From Lachnospiraceae bacterium (GTDB lineage: Bacteria; Bacillota; Clostridia; Lachnospirales; Lachnospiraceae): a stretch of DNA of 49,348 nucleotides. Positions 13,795 through 22,631 of the stretch are shown here, in pieces. Below the pieces are notes generated by a model. It was not told where the DNA came from. It saw only the letters and a program-made list of their open reading frames with translations, and did not search any database. A program made the translations under genes and the position numbers. The stretch is taken from assembly GCA_030523275.1 (NCBI GenBank), contig JAUNIX010000023.1, positions 1 through 49,348 on the forward strand, given 5' to 3'. The stretch's first letter is position 1, and each line of letters opens with the position of its first letter.

Positions 13795-15405
13795 ATGTCG
13801 TACATGGCTCTGTATCGTAAATTCAGACCAGATCAGTTCGAAGAAGTAAAAGGACAGGAACATATTGTCACAACTTTGAAAAATCAGTTGATGGCAGATC
13901 GTATCGGACATGCATATCTATTTTGTGGTACGAGAGGAACTGGAAAAACGACGGTTGCAAAGCTTTTTGCAAAAGCTGTTAATTGTGAGCATCCGGTAGA
14001 TGGTAGTCCCTGTGGAATTTGCAAAAGTTGTCAGGCGATTGCTGATGGTAGTTCTATGAATGTGATTGAAATCGATGCTGCATCGAATAATGGTGTGGAT
14101 AATATCCGTGAGATCAGAGAGCAGGTTCGATATTCTCCAACAGAAGGGAAATATAAAGTTTATATCATTGATGAAGTGCATATGCTTTCTATTGGAGCCT
14201 TTAATGCATTATTAAAGACATTGGAAGAGCCACCTTCCTATGTTATTTTTATTTTGGCAACAACAGAAGCACATAAGATTCCGATTACAATTTTATCACG
14301 ATGTCAGAGATATGACTTTCGCAGAATTTCGATTGATACGATAGCAAATCGATTAAAAGATCTGATGGATCGAGAACAGGTAAAAGTTGAGGATCAGGCA
14401 ATTCGTTATATTGCGAAAGCAGCAGATGGCTCAATGCGTGATGCGTTAAGTCTTCTTGACCAATGTATTGCCTTTTATCTGGGTCAGGCGTTGACATATG
14501 ATAAAGTCTTAGATGTACTGGGTGCTGTTGATATAGAAATATATCAGAAACTTTTGCAAATGATTCTAGGTCAGGATATAATAAATGTGATGAATTGCAT
14601 CGAAGATATCATTTGGCAAGGGAAAGATTTGTCACAATTTATCACTGATTTTATGTGGTATTTGCGAAATCTACTTTTGATCAAAAGTGGAGAAGTACCA
14701 GAGGATGCATTGGATATTTCAAGCAATCAATTAGAAGAAATGAAAAAAAATGCTTCTCAGATTGATACATCGACTTTGATGCGTTATATTCGTGTGTTAT
14801 CAGAATTGTTAAATGAGATGAAATATTCCACATCAAAAAGAATTTTAACTGAGGTAGCACTGATCAAACTCTGCAAACCGCAGATGGAACAAAATTATGA
14901 CAGTATTCTTGATCGACTAAGACAGATGGAACAAAAATTAGTAGAATTAGAACAACGTCCCGTTATGGTAGCAAAAGCGCCGCAATCAGTTGTCGATTCT
15001 CCGGAACAAAAAGAAGAAGTCGTTTCCCTTAGTACAGCCGAAGAAATTCAAAAAAGTTTTAAACCGGCAACTATAGAAGAATTAGAAAAGATTTCAGATG
15101 GATGGAATCGTATCAAACATCAATTATCACCACGGTTAAAATATTTGGTTCAATTTTCTAAGATGGTAGTGAAAAAAGAAAGTGAGCAAATTTGTCTTCT
15201 GTTTCCAAATACTCCAGATGGCGAAGATGGTAAGAAAACATTCGAACGTGCGGAGCGGATGCAACAATTAGAACAGGAGATTAGCAATTTAGTCCATCGA
15301 GAAGTCAAAATTGAGTGTCAGTTGATGGAAAAAACTCAGGTGGAAAATCGAGATTATTTTGATTTAAGTAAAATTAAGATGCAGGTAGAATTTAAAGATG
15401 ATTAA
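13795..15405 (+). CDS. dnaX: DNA polymerase III subunit gamma/tau
   Basis: The clamp-loader ATPase of the replicase. It has Walker A GTRGTGKT (45-52), a zinc site with Cys64, Cys73, Cys76 and Cys79, DEVHML as Walker B, and SRC arginine finger (ILSRCQRYDF). A tau-type C-terminal extension of ~170 residues follows, for a normal length of 536. GGAAGGAGGGAG precedes the ATG. A promoter with GGTAAAAT lies near 13760. It is followed by ybaB and recR, the standard Firmicutes order; an E. coli-type gamma-producing slip site was not seen. Confidence 0.96.
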   Translation: MSYMALYRKFRPDQFEEVKGQEHIVTTLKNQLMADRIGHAYLFCGTRGTGKTTVAKLFAKAVNCEHPVDGSPCGICKSCQAIADGSSMNVIEIDAASNNGVDNIREIREQVRYSPTEGKYKVYIIDEVHMLSIGAFNALLKTLEEPPSYVIFILATTEAHKIPITILSRCQRYDFRRISIDTIANRLKDLMDREQVKVEDQAIRYIAKAADGSMRDALSLLDQCIAFYLGQALTYDKVLDVLGAVDIEIYQKLLQMILGQDIINVMNCIEDIIWQGKDLSQFITDFMWYLRNLLLIKSGEVPEDALDISSNQLEEMKKNASQIDTSTLMRYIRVLSELLNEMKYSTSKRILTEVALIKLCKPQMEQNYDSILDRLRQMEQKLVELEQRPVMVAKAPQSVVDSPEQKEEVVSLSTAEEIQKSFKPATIEELEKISDGWNRIKHQLSPRLKYLVQFSKMVVKKESEQICLLFPNTPDGEDGKKTFERAERMQQLEQEISNLVHREVKIECQLMEKTQVENRDYFDLSKIKMQVEFKDD

Positions 15406-15447
15406 ATAAAGGATATTGCATATCATATGCAGTTAAGGAGGTTAATT

Positions 15448-15795
15448 ATGGCAAAAAGAGGCGGATTTCCAGGCGGAATGAACATGGGAAATATGAATCA
15501 GTTAATGAAACAAGCACAGAGAATGCAAAAGCAAATGGAAAAGACACAACAGCAATTAGAAGAAACTGTTTATGAAGCTAGCGCAGGCGGTGGTGTCGTA
15601 AAAGTAGAAGTATCAGGTAAGAAACAGTTATTATCTGTTTCTCTTGCGGAAGAAGTTGTAGATCCAGATGATATTGAAATGCTGGAAGATTTGATTATTG
15701 TGGCTGTTAATGATGCATTACAGAAAATGACAGATGATGCAGAGGCTAAGATGGGTGGTTTTGCTAGTGGAATGGGCGGAGGCATGCCATTTTAA
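15448..15795 (+). CDS. YbaB/EbfC family nucleoid-associated protein
   Basis: A 115-residue dimeric DNA-binding protein. The Met/Gly-rich N-terminus ([19 protein letters not shown]) leads into a long helix [20 protein letters not shown], then a beta-alpha core and a Gly/Met-rich tail. The ATG at 15448 is behind AAGGAGGTTAATT; an upstream in-frame ATG at 15427 is rejected. Its stop overlaps the start of recR by one base. The dnaX-ybaB-recR linkage supports a role in chromosome organisation or repair. Confidence 0.93.
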   Translation: MAKRGGFPGGMNMGNMNQLMKQAQRMQKQMEKTQQQLEETVYEASAGGGVVKVEVSGKKQLLSVSLAEEVVDPDDIEMLEDLIIVAVNDALQKMTDDAEAKMGGFASGMGGGMPF

Positions 15796-16391
15796 TGAAT
15801 TACTATAGTGATGCGATTACAAATTTGATCGAGGAGTTTAGTCGTTTGCCGGGAATTGGTGCAAAATCAGCACAAAAGCTGGCATTTCATGTGATAAATA
15901 TGCCAGAAGATCAGGTGCAGAAACTTGCAAATACCATTGTATCAGCGAAGCAAAATATTCATTATTGTAAGCAATGCTGTACTTTAACAGATCAGGAAGT
16001 ATGTCCAATCTGTGCCAGTTCAAAACGAGATCACAGTATTATTATGGTTGTTGAAAATACCAGAGATTTGGCTGCTTATGAAAAGACAGGAAAATACAAT
16101 GGTGTTTACCATGTATTACATGGAGCAATTTCACCAATGCTTGGGATTGGTCCCAATGATATTCGTTTAAAAGAGTTAATGGCAAGACTTCAAGGTGATG
16201 TAAAAGAGATTATTCTTGCTACAAATTCTAGTCTCGAAGGGGAAACAACAGCGATGTATATTAGTAAACTGGTAAAACCAACAGGAATTAAAATCAGTAA
16301 AATTGCCAGTGGTGTTCCAGTTGGTGGTGATTTGGAATACATTGATGAAGTAACCCTTTTAAGAGCGCTGGAGGGTCGTGTAGAAATTTAG
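15795..16391 (+). CDS. recR: Recombination mediator RecR
   Basis: A 198-residue protein with an N-terminal helix-hairpin-helix ([15 protein letters not shown]), a four-Cys zinc finger ([16 protein letters not shown]) and a Toprim domain ([28 protein letters not shown]). It loads RecA with RecF/RecO at gaps. It is translationally coupled to ybaB (TAATG) and followed by a terminator. Confidence 0.97.
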   Translation: MNYYSDAITNLIEEFSRLPGIGAKSAQKLAFHVINMPEDQVQKLANTIVSAKQNIHYCKQCCTLTDQEVCPICASSKRDHSIIMVVENTRDLAAYEKTGKYNGVYHVLHGAISPMLGIGPNDIRLKELMARLQGDVKEIILATNSSLEGETTAMYISKLVKPTGIKISKIASGVPVGGDLEYIDEVTLLRALEGRVEI

Positions 16392-16405
16392 AATTAAAGG
16401 GAATA

Positions 16406-16440
16406 AAAGTCTGGTTAGATAGTCTGAACCGGGCTTTTTT
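16406..16440 (+). terminator. Terminator behind recR
   Basis: AAAGTCTGGTT pairs with AACCGGGCTTT (G-U allowed) and is followed by TTT. Confidence 0.8.
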
Positions 16441-16454
16441 ATTTCATTGAAATG

Positions 16455-16490
16455 AAAAAGCGCCGTGAGGGTGCGTACAATCAGATACAT
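16455..16490 (+). repeat. Post-terminator motif, copy 1 (before glgB-like gene)
   Basis: A run of A, then GCGCCGTGAGGGTGCG and TCAGATACAT. It matches copies at 22555-22590 and 39449-39484 (consensus YGTYCYGTRAGGATGCG then CAGATGCAT), with 3-4 extra bases here. Like the others, it directly follows a terminator and an A/T inverted repeat and precedes a gene. Confidence 0.55.
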
Positions 16491-16566
16491 TTAGCAAGGA
16501 TCTATAATCGTAATTTGCATAGTAACATATAAGGTGGTAAAATATCTATAATAAGGTGGTGGTATT

Positions 16567-18708
16567 ATGAGACCAGAAGTAGGACAAATATTAACCCAGG
16601 ATCAAGTGAATTATATTCGTTTTGGTGATTATGATAGTCCACAAAAAATTTTAGGAAGACACTTGGTAGATGAAGGACAGGTAATTAGTTTTTATCATCC
16701 ATATGCAAGAGAAGCGAGAGTGGAATTTTCAGATGAAAGCTATGAGATGGAAAATATAGAAAAGACAAACTTTTTTTCTGCATTTGTGCCACATCAAAAA
16801 GAAAAACCGTACCATATTCATTTAATTTTAGAGAATGGTCAGGAATTGGATTTAAGAGATCCGTATTCTTTTAAAGTACAACTAAAAAGAAGACAGATTG
16901 AACTTTGGGAAAAAGGTGAATGGCAAGATGTATATCGTTATTTAGGAGCTCATCCAATGACTCTAAATAACATTTCAGGAGTTCATTTTGCAGTTTGGGC
17001 ACCAAATGCTAAAAGAGTGAGTGTTGTTGGAGATTTTAATCATTGGGATGGACGGATAAATCCAATGATCAAAAGAGGCATTGGTGGCATTTTTGAATTA
17101 TTTATTCCAGATGTTAAGAAGGGCATGTTATATAAATACGAAATTAAGACCCAGATGGGGGAAGTGTATTTAAAGGCAGATCCATTTGCGAATGAATATG
17201 AAATACCACCCAAAAATGCATCTGTTGTTACAGATTTTCAGAGATACCAGTGGAACGACAGGCGTTGGATGGAAGATCGAAAATATGTAGATCACTATCG
17301 AAACCCTGTTGCTATTTATGAAGTGCATTTGGGTTCGTGGAAAAGAGAAGGTTTGTATGGAGAACATTACCTGTCATATAAGGAATTAGCACATCAACTT
17401 GCAGCCTATATATTAGATATGGGTTATACGCATGTGGAGCTATTGGGAATTTTGGAACATTTACGAGATGAAACATTGGGACATGAAATTTATGGATTTT
17501 ATGCACCAACATCACGTTTTGGAAAAATCAAAGAACTAAAGGCTTTTGTTGACTATATGCATCAGCATAATATCGGAGTGATTTTGGATTGGACACCGGT
17601 AGGAATGACAAAAGATCCCGCTGGTATGTCGAATTTTGATGGTACACCACTATACGAATCGACTGATTCAGGAAAACAAAAAATCATGAATTGGAATAAT
17701 GTTCCATTTGATTATTCCAAAAAGCAAGTATGTAATTTTATGCTTTCAAATGCAAAATTTTGGATGGAGGAGTTTCATATTGATGGATTCCGAATTGCGG
17801 CTTTAGATGGTATTTTATATGAAACATATTATAGTGAAAATAGAGCCGGAATAAAATTTATGCAAATGTTTACAGAAATGGTCAATGCTCAGAAGAATGG
17901 GTGTATGATCATCACGGAACATATTCCAAGAGCATATCGCTCCAAGATCAAAGTTACATTTCAATGGACTGGAGATCATTTAGAACCACTGATCGAACAT
18001 TTGCGTAAAGATGGATATGCTGAGCGGGAACTGGAAAATCAAGAGATAAATCGATTTAAAAAGATTGATTACAGTGAAAAACATATTATCAAGATTTCTC
18101 ATCGTTTTGGTGAAAATTATGGTTCTATGATTACACAGATGCCAGGCGATTATTTCGCAAAATTTGCAAATATAAAGACATTATATGGATTTATCATTGG
18201 AATGCGTGGCAAAAAGCATATTTTTATGGGACAAGATATCGGACAATGGAATCAATGGGATGTTCATAAAAGTTTAGATTGGCATATTCTTGGAGAAGAT
18301 TCTAATAGAAACTTACAAAGCTATATGATGGATTTATTGCATTTTTATCGTGAGCATAGTACTTTATATGAAACTGATTACGAGGAAGATTCATTCCAGT
18401 GGCTGGTTAAAATAGGTGCGAGTGAGATTGTTTCTTTTGCCAGACAAAATAAAGAGACTAATGAAAAATTAGTTTTTGTTTGTAATTTTACACCAATTGA
18501 TCATCAGGTATTTACCATTGGGATGACAGAATATGAACAATATCGTCAAGTCTTTTCAAGTGATGCGACAGAATATGGAGGACTTGGAACTTTAAAAAAT
18601 GACGTACTGGAAACACAAAAAGAAATGTGTGATGGATTTCCATATTCATTGACATTGCAACTGCCAAAGCAGTCTTGTATTATTTTACAAAGGCAAGATT
18701 TGCAATAA
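16567..18708 (+). CDS. GlgB-like branching-enzyme homologue lacking catalytic residues
   Basis: A 713-residue protein with the full GlgB plan: an N-terminal domain, CBM48 (about 135-225, VSVVGDFNHWDG), a GH13 barrel (HLGSWKR, FYAPTSRFG) and a C-terminal beta domain. The active site is degenerate. Region I reads DWTPVGM where DWVPAHF is usual, so the His is lost. Region II reads GFRIAA where GFRVDA is usual, so the nucleophile Asp is Ala411. Region IV reads SHRFGE where SHDE is usual, so the stabilising Asp is Arg513. Only Glu451 of region III remains. Branching activity is therefore unlikely. It may bind glycogen or regulate a second GlgB. The frame is intact, so it is not a pseudogene. Confidence 0.85.
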   Translation: MRPEVGQILTQDQVNYIRFGDYDSPQKILGRHLVDEGQVISFYHPYAREARVEFSDESYEMENIEKTNFFSAFVPHQKEKPYHIHLILENGQELDLRDPYSFKVQLKRRQIELWEKGEWQDVYRYLGAHPMTLNNISGVHFAVWAPNAKRVSVVGDFNHWDGRINPMIKRGIGGIFELFIPDVKKGMLYKYEIKTQMGEVYLKADPFANEYEIPPKNASVVTDFQRYQWNDRRWMEDRKYVDHYRNPVAIYEVHLGSWKREGLYGEHYLSYKELAHQLAAYILDMGYTHVELLGILEHLRDETLGHEIYGFYAPTSRFGKIKELKAFVDYMHQHNIGVILDWTPVGMTKDPAGMSNFDGTPLYESTDSGKQKIMNWNNVPFDYSKKQVCNFMLSNAKFWMEEFHIDGFRIAALDGILYETYYSENRAGIKFMQMFTEMVNAQKNGCMIITEHIPRAYRSKIKVTFQWTGDHLEPLIEHLRKDGYAERELENQEINRFKKIDYSEKHIIKISHRFGENYGSMITQMPGDYFAKFANIKTLYGFIIGMRGKKHIFMGQDIGQWNQWDVHKSLDWHILGEDSNRNLQSYMMDLLHFYREHSTLYETDYEEDSFQWLVKIGASEIVSFARQNKETNEKLVFVCNFTPIDHQVFTIGMTEYEQYRQVFSSDATEYGGLGTLKNDVLETQKEMCDGFPYSLTLQLPKQSCIILQRQDLQ

Positions 18709-18741
18709 AACGGAAGTGGGAAAGATAGAAAGGAAAGAAAA

Positions 18742-19158
18742 ATGAAAAAAGATGAATGTATTTTTTGCAAAATTGCAAATGGAAAAATTCCTTCAGCAAC
18801 ATTATATGAAGATAGAAATTTTAGAGTTGTTTTAGATGTAGGTCCGGCTACAAAAGGTCATGCATTAATTCTGACAAAAGAACATTTTGATGATATTTTT
18901 GATATTGACGCGGAAACAGCAGGAAGATTATTTTCTTTGGCATCTGTTGTTGCACGTGCAATGAAAAAAGTATTACATTGTGACGGCATGAATGTATTGC
19001 AAAATAATGGCTCAATTGCAGGACAGACAGTTTTCCATTTTCATTTACATTTGATTCCTCGTTACGAAGGTGATTCTGTCCAGATTACTTGGCCACAGGG
19101 AACCCTGGAGGAAGAAACAAAAGAAGAATTAATTCAATTGATCAAGAAGGAAATTTAA
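18742..19158 (+). CDS. HIT family nucleotide-binding hydrolase (HinT-like)
   Basis: A 138-residue histidine-triad protein. CIFCKI with two Cys near the N-terminus, GHALILTK, and the triad FHFHLHLIP (His99, His101, His103) are visible. HinT-type members hydrolyse nucleoside phosphoramidates and AMP-linked substrates. GAAAGGAAAG precedes the ATG. It is the first of three close genes with the flavin reductase and shikimate kinase. Confidence 0.93.
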   Translation: MKKDECIFCKIANGKIPSATLYEDRNFRVVLDVGPATKGHALILTKEHFDDIFDIDAETAGRLFSLASVVARAMKKVLHCDGMNVLQNNGSIAGQTVFHFHLHLIPRYEGDSVQITWPQGTLEEETKEELIQLIKKEI

Positions 19159-19159
19159 G

Positions 19160-19756
19160 ATGTCAAAAATCTCTTGGAAACCGGGAAATATGATTTATCC
19201 GCTGCCGGCAGTTATGGTAAGCTGTAGTAATCAGGCAGGGGAAGACAATATTATAACGATTGCATGGACAGGAACGATTTGTACAAATCCACCAATGACT
19301 TATATTTCGGTGAGACCAGAACGCCATTCTTATCATATAATAAAAGAGAGTAAAGAATTTGTGATCAATCTGACAACAAAAGATTTAGTCAAAGCTGTTG
19401 ATTACTGTGGAGTGCGTTCTGGAAAAACGATTGATAAATTCAAACAGATGAATCTGACAAAAGAAAAAGCAAAAGTAGTAAAGGCACCAATGATAGCAGA
19501 AAGCCCAGTTAATATCGAATGTAGAGTTATTGAGATAAAGAAACTGGGCTCTCATCATATGTTTCTTGCTGAAGTAGTCAATGTGAATGTAGATGAGTCA
19601 CTTATGGATAAACAGGGGAAATTCCATCTTTCAAAGTCAAATCCACTTGTGTATTCGCATGGTGGATATTATGAAACTGGAAAAGAAATCGGAACATTTG
19701 GTTATTCTGTTCGTAAGAAAAAGGTAAAAAAGAAAAAGAGGAAAAGAAATGAATAA
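19160..19756 (+). CDS. Flavin reductase family protein (FMN-binding split barrel)
   Basis: A 198-residue protein with the family pattern PLPAVMVSC, TIAWTGTICTNPPMTYISVRPERHSY and EFVINL, and a C-terminal PLVYSHGGYYETG. It ends in an unusually basic tail (KKKVKKKKRKRNE). Members bind FMN and reduce flavin or other small acceptors. It follows the HIT gene by one base and overlaps the shikimate kinase gene by 8 bases. The physiological substrate is unknown. Confidence 0.9.
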   Translation: MSKISWKPGNMIYPLPAVMVSCSNQAGEDNIITIAWTGTICTNPPMTYISVRPERHSYHIIKESKEFVINLTTKDLVKAVDYCGVRSGKTIDKFKQMNLTKEKAKVVKAPMIAESPVNIECRVIEIKKLGSHHMFLAEVVNVNVDESLMDKQGKFHLSKSNPLVYSHGGYYETGKEIGTFGYSVRKKKVKKKKRKRNE

Positions 19757-20240
19757 CATTACTTTATTAGGAATGCCAGGGGCTGGAAAAAGTACCATTG
19801 GAGTTTTGTTAGCAAAAGCCTTGGGATATGATTTTTTAGATACAGATTTATTGATACAGAATCAGGAAAACATGCTCCTTCGTGATATCATTGCACAAAG
19901 AGGATTAAAAGAGTTTAAGAAGATTGAAGAAGAGGTCAATGCCTCTGTGAAAGTAGATAGGACTGTAATTGCACCGGGTGGAAGTGTTATTTATGGCGAA
20001 AAAGCAATGGAGCATTTGTCTGATATCAGTAAAGTCATTTATCTTGAATTGTCATATGAAGAATTGACAAAACGACTAGGTGATCTGACACAACGTGGAG
20101 TTGTGTTTGAAAATGGTCAGACATTAGAGGATTTATACGCGGAAAGAGTTCCATTATATGAGAAATATGCAGATTTGTCTGTGAAGACAGATGGCCTTGA
20201 TATTGGCGAAGTTTTGGGAAAAGTATTACAGAATCTTTAA
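19749..20240 (+). CDS. aroK: Shikimate kinase
   Basis: A 163-residue P-loop kinase of aromatic amino acid synthesis. Walker A is GMPGAGKST (about 8-16), the shikimate-binding DTD is FLDTDLLI, and the conserved FKKIEEEV and APGGSVIYG are visible. It lacks the usual RxxLY lid arginines in canonical spacing (here LTQRGVVF...RVPLYEKYAD), a common variant in Clostridia. aroF and aroB are encoded elsewhere in the window. Confidence 0.9.
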   Translation: MNNITLLGMPGAGKSTIGVLLAKALGYDFLDTDLLIQNQENMLLRDIIAQRGLKEFKKIEEEVNASVKVDRTVIAPGGSVIYGEKAMEHLSDISKVIYLELSYEELTKRLGDLTQRGVVFENGQTLEDLYAERVPLYEKYADLSVKTDGLDIGEVLGKVLQNL

Positions 20241-20265
20241 TTTTTAAAGTTAGAAGAAAAATTAA

Positions 20266-20293
20266 TTTACAAAAGGAAATAGTATGGTATAAT
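20266..20293 (+). promoter_or_regulatory. Promoter of murA
   Basis: TTTACA at 20266-20271 and TATAAT at 20288-20293, spacer 16 bases. It lies about 110 bases before the murA start, in a long AT-rich leader. Confidence 0.6.
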
Positions 20294-20401
20294 TATATAT
20301 GTTTTAGTATGAGATTTTATGTGATTATACACATTTGAATAGTTAGATTTTGAGTTAGAGAATTAGAATAGATTTTGAATAGATAAATATTGAGGTGTAA
20401 A

Positions 20402-21700
20402 ATGGAACAGAAATACGTAGTAAAAGGTGGAAACCCTTTAGTTGGAGAAGTGGTAATCGGTGGCGCTAAAAATGCAGCACTTCCAGTTTTAGCGGCGGCA
20501 GTTATGACAGATGGATGCTGTCATATTGATAATATGCCAAATGTAAGAGATATCAACGTTTTGTTACAGGCCATGGAAGGCATTGGAGCAGGAATTAATA
20601 GAATAAATGATAACGAAGTTGTAATTACAGGAAAAGGAATAAAACCGGAAGGAATTGTAGACAATGAATTCATCCGGAAAATTCGTGCATCCTATTATTT
20701 GATCGGAGCTTTATTAGGAAAATATAAAAAAGCTCAGGTTGTTTTACCAGGTGGTTGTGCTATTGGTGCAAGACCGATCGATCAACATATTAAAGGATTT
20801 GAGGCGCTTGGCGCAAAAGTAACAATTGAACATGGAATGATCAAAGCAGAAGCGGATCATTTGGTTGGATCTCACATCTATATGGATGTGGTTTCTGTTG
20901 GTGCGACCATTAATATTATGATGGCTGCATCGCTTGCAGATGGTAATACAGTGATCGAGAATGCAGCAAAAGAACCACATGTTGTTGATGTAGCTAACTT
21001 TTTGAATTGTATGGGTGCTGATATTCGTGGTGCTGGTACTGATGTGATTCGTATTAATGGTAAAAAAGCGTTTGGAAATTGTGAATATTCCATCATTCCA
21101 GATCAGATTGAAGCGGGAACCTTTATGACAGCAGCGGCTGTGACGAAAGGGGATATTACAGTAAAAAATGTGATTCCAAAGCATTTAGAATCAATTAGTG
21201 CGAAATTAACAGAAATCGGTGCAGAGGTAACAGAATTTGACGATGCTGTGCGTGTAGTCGCGACAAAACGATTAAAACCTACACAGATCAAGACATTGCC
21301 ATATCCTGGTTTTCCTACGGATATGCAGCCACAGATGGCAATTACCCTTGCTTTATCTGAGGGCATCAGTATGATCACAGAAAGTATTTTTGAAAATCGT
21401 TTTCGCTATGTTGATGAATTGACGCGTATGGGAGCCAAAATTCAGGTAGAAGGAAATACAGCACTGATTACCGGAGTAGAGAAATACACAGGAGCAGAAG
21501 TAAGTGCACCAGATTTACGTGCAGGAGCTGCCCTTGTAATTGCTGGATTGGCAGCAGATGGAATTACTCAGGTAGATAGTATTGGTTTTATTCATAGAGG
21601 ATATGAACGATTTGAAGAAAAATTACAGGGACTTGGAGGACAAATTCAGTTAGTAGAGACCGAGAAAGAATTACAGAAATTTATCCTTCAGGTAAGCTAG
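20402..21700 (+). CDS. murA: UDP-N-acetylglucosamine 1-carboxyvinyltransferase
   Basis: The first committed step of peptidoglycan synthesis, transferring enolpyruvate from PEP. The 432-residue EPSP-synthase-like fold shows KNAALPVLAA and LPGGCAIGARPIDQH with the PEP-adduct Cys119, the fosfomycin target. PTDMQPQMA and RFRYVDEL are also visible. The ATG at 20402 follows TGAGGTGTAAA; the open frame begins at a TTG at 20390. It has its own promoter. Confidence 0.96.
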   Translation: MEQKYVVKGGNPLVGEVVIGGAKNAALPVLAAAVMTDGCCHIDNMPNVRDINVLLQAMEGIGAGINRINDNEVVITGKGIKPEGIVDNEFIRKIRASYYLIGALLGKYKKAQVVLPGGCAIGARPIDQHIKGFEALGAKVTIEHGMIKAEADHLVGSHIYMDVVSVGATINIMMAASLADGNTVIENAAKEPHVVDVANFLNCMGADIRGAGTDVIRINGKKAFGNCEYSIIPDQIEAGTFMTAAAVTKGDITVKNVIPKHLESISAKLTEIGAEVTEFDDAVRVVATKRLKPTQIKTLPYPGFPTDMQPQMAITLALSEGISMITESIFENRFRYVDELTRMGAKIQVEGNTALITGVEKYTGAEVSAPDLRAGAALVIAGLAADGITQVDSIGFIHRGYERFEEKLQGLGGQIQLVETEKELQKFILQVS

Positions 21701-21718
21701 AATCATAGGAGTATGCCT

Positions 21719-22360
21719 ATGGGAAATCGAAAACATTTAAAAGATAAGGTATATCAATCGGGACAATGGCTGGAATTGATCATCTCTATTTTGATTGCGA
21801 TTGCAATTTGTTTTTATGCAATTGTATTGGCTTTCGAATTGATACAGTTGATCGTGGGGAAAAATCCTAATATTGAAGATTTAAATGGATTTATTAATCT
21901 TGGATTTGGATTAGTAATCGGCATTGAGTTTATTAAGATGCTTTGCAAACATTCACCAGCGATTATTGTGGAGGTTTTGGTATTTGCAGTGGCACGTCAG
22001 ATGATCGTGGAACACACGACACCAATTCAGAACTTAGTTTCAATAGGTTGTATTGCAATGCTATTTGCTATTCGCAGATTTTTATTTTTTGAATTTGATG
22101 CGACAGAGCATATGATTTTTTCGCCAAAAGAACCAGCGATTGAAGTGAATCATTTATTAAATGTAAATATTCCAATTGACAATGTAGAAGATACATTGTA
22201 TGATGTGTTTTGCAAACATTGTGCAGCAGAACAAATAACAAAGGGCGTATGTGTTTATTTTAGTGGATGTGCGTTGAGAATTGCCAAGGTAGATGGCAAA
22301 GAGATTTCAGAAATTGAAGTCGTACAAGGAGCACAGACACATCTTATGCCTGATAAATAA
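21719..22360 (+). CDS. PsiE-like multi-pass membrane protein
   Basis: A 213-residue protein with four hydrophobic helices (about 15-40, 58-78, 85-100, 105-122) followed by a soluble ~90-residue domain. The membrane half resembles the phosphate-starvation-inducible PsiE family (FLNLGFGLVIGIEF, EVLVFAVARQMIV). The ATG at 21719 is better spaced from AGGAG than the one at 21713. It sits behind murA and just before the SAM riboswitch of metK. Role unknown; no phosphate-box is visible. Confidence 0.65.
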   Translation: MGNRKHLKDKVYQSGQWLELIISILIAIAICFYAIVLAFELIQLIVGKNPNIEDLNGFINLGFGLVIGIEFIKMLCKHSPAIIVEVLVFAVARQMIVEHTTPIQNLVSIGCIAMLFAIRRFLFFEFDATEHMIFSPKEPAIEVNHLLNVNIPIDNVEDTLYDVFCKHCAAEQITKGVCVYFSGCALRIAKVDGKEISEIEVVQGAQTHLMPDK

Positions 22361-22368
22361 ACAGAAGT

Positions 22369-22470
22369 ATCTTATTAAGAGCGACGGAGGTTTAAGGGCC
22401 TGTGAAGTCGCGGCAACCCCAGAGAGTGGAAGGTGCCGGCCGGAGCCACAGTGATGTGGAGCAATAAGAT
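22369..22470 (+). promoter_or_regulatory. SAM-I (S-box) riboswitch aptamer
   Basis: P1 is ATCTTATT (22369-22376) with AATAAGAT (22463-22470). Conserved elements are AAGAG...GGAGG, GGGCC, the GAAG...CGGCAACC core and GGTGCC...GGAG. Binding of S-adenosylmethionine should stabilise P1 and favour the terminator, shutting off metK. Confidence 0.95.
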
Positions 22471-22490
22471 AACTTGTCATTGCAAGTATG

Positions 22491-22520
22491 AAATCCGGTA
22501 AACTTTACCGGATTTTTTTT
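22491..22520 (+). terminator. Riboswitch-controlled terminator of metK
   Basis: AAATCCGGTAAA pairs with CTTTACCGGATTT followed by T residues. The ACTTG/CAAGT element between aptamer and terminator may take part in the switch. Confidence 0.9.
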
Positions 22521-22556
22521 GTTTCATACCAAATTGCTTTGCAATTTCTATGAAAC
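22521..22556 (+). other. Nested hairpin behind the metK terminator
   Basis: GTTTCATA (22521) pairs with TATGAAAC (to 22556), enclosing AAATTGC/GCAATTT. Similar A/T inverted repeats stand before the other two copies of the post-terminator motif. Confidence 0.6.
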
Positions 22557-22590
22557 AAAAACGTCCCGTGAGGATGCGATCAGATGCATA
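22555..22590 (+). repeat. Post-terminator motif, copy 2 (before metK)
   Basis: AACGTCCCGTGAGGATGCG then ATCAGATGCATAA. Closest match to 39449-39484. It ends 42 bases before the metK start. Confidence 0.6.
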
Positions 22591-22631
22591 AAAGAATTTT
22601 GCAAAATGCAAAACACAGAAAGGAGATTATT

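Noticed and set aside
22521..22590. Second riboswitch for metK
   Set aside because: The segment follows the terminator of the SAM riboswitch and recurs before glgB-like and proS genes, so it is a dispersed motif rather than a metK-specific sensor.
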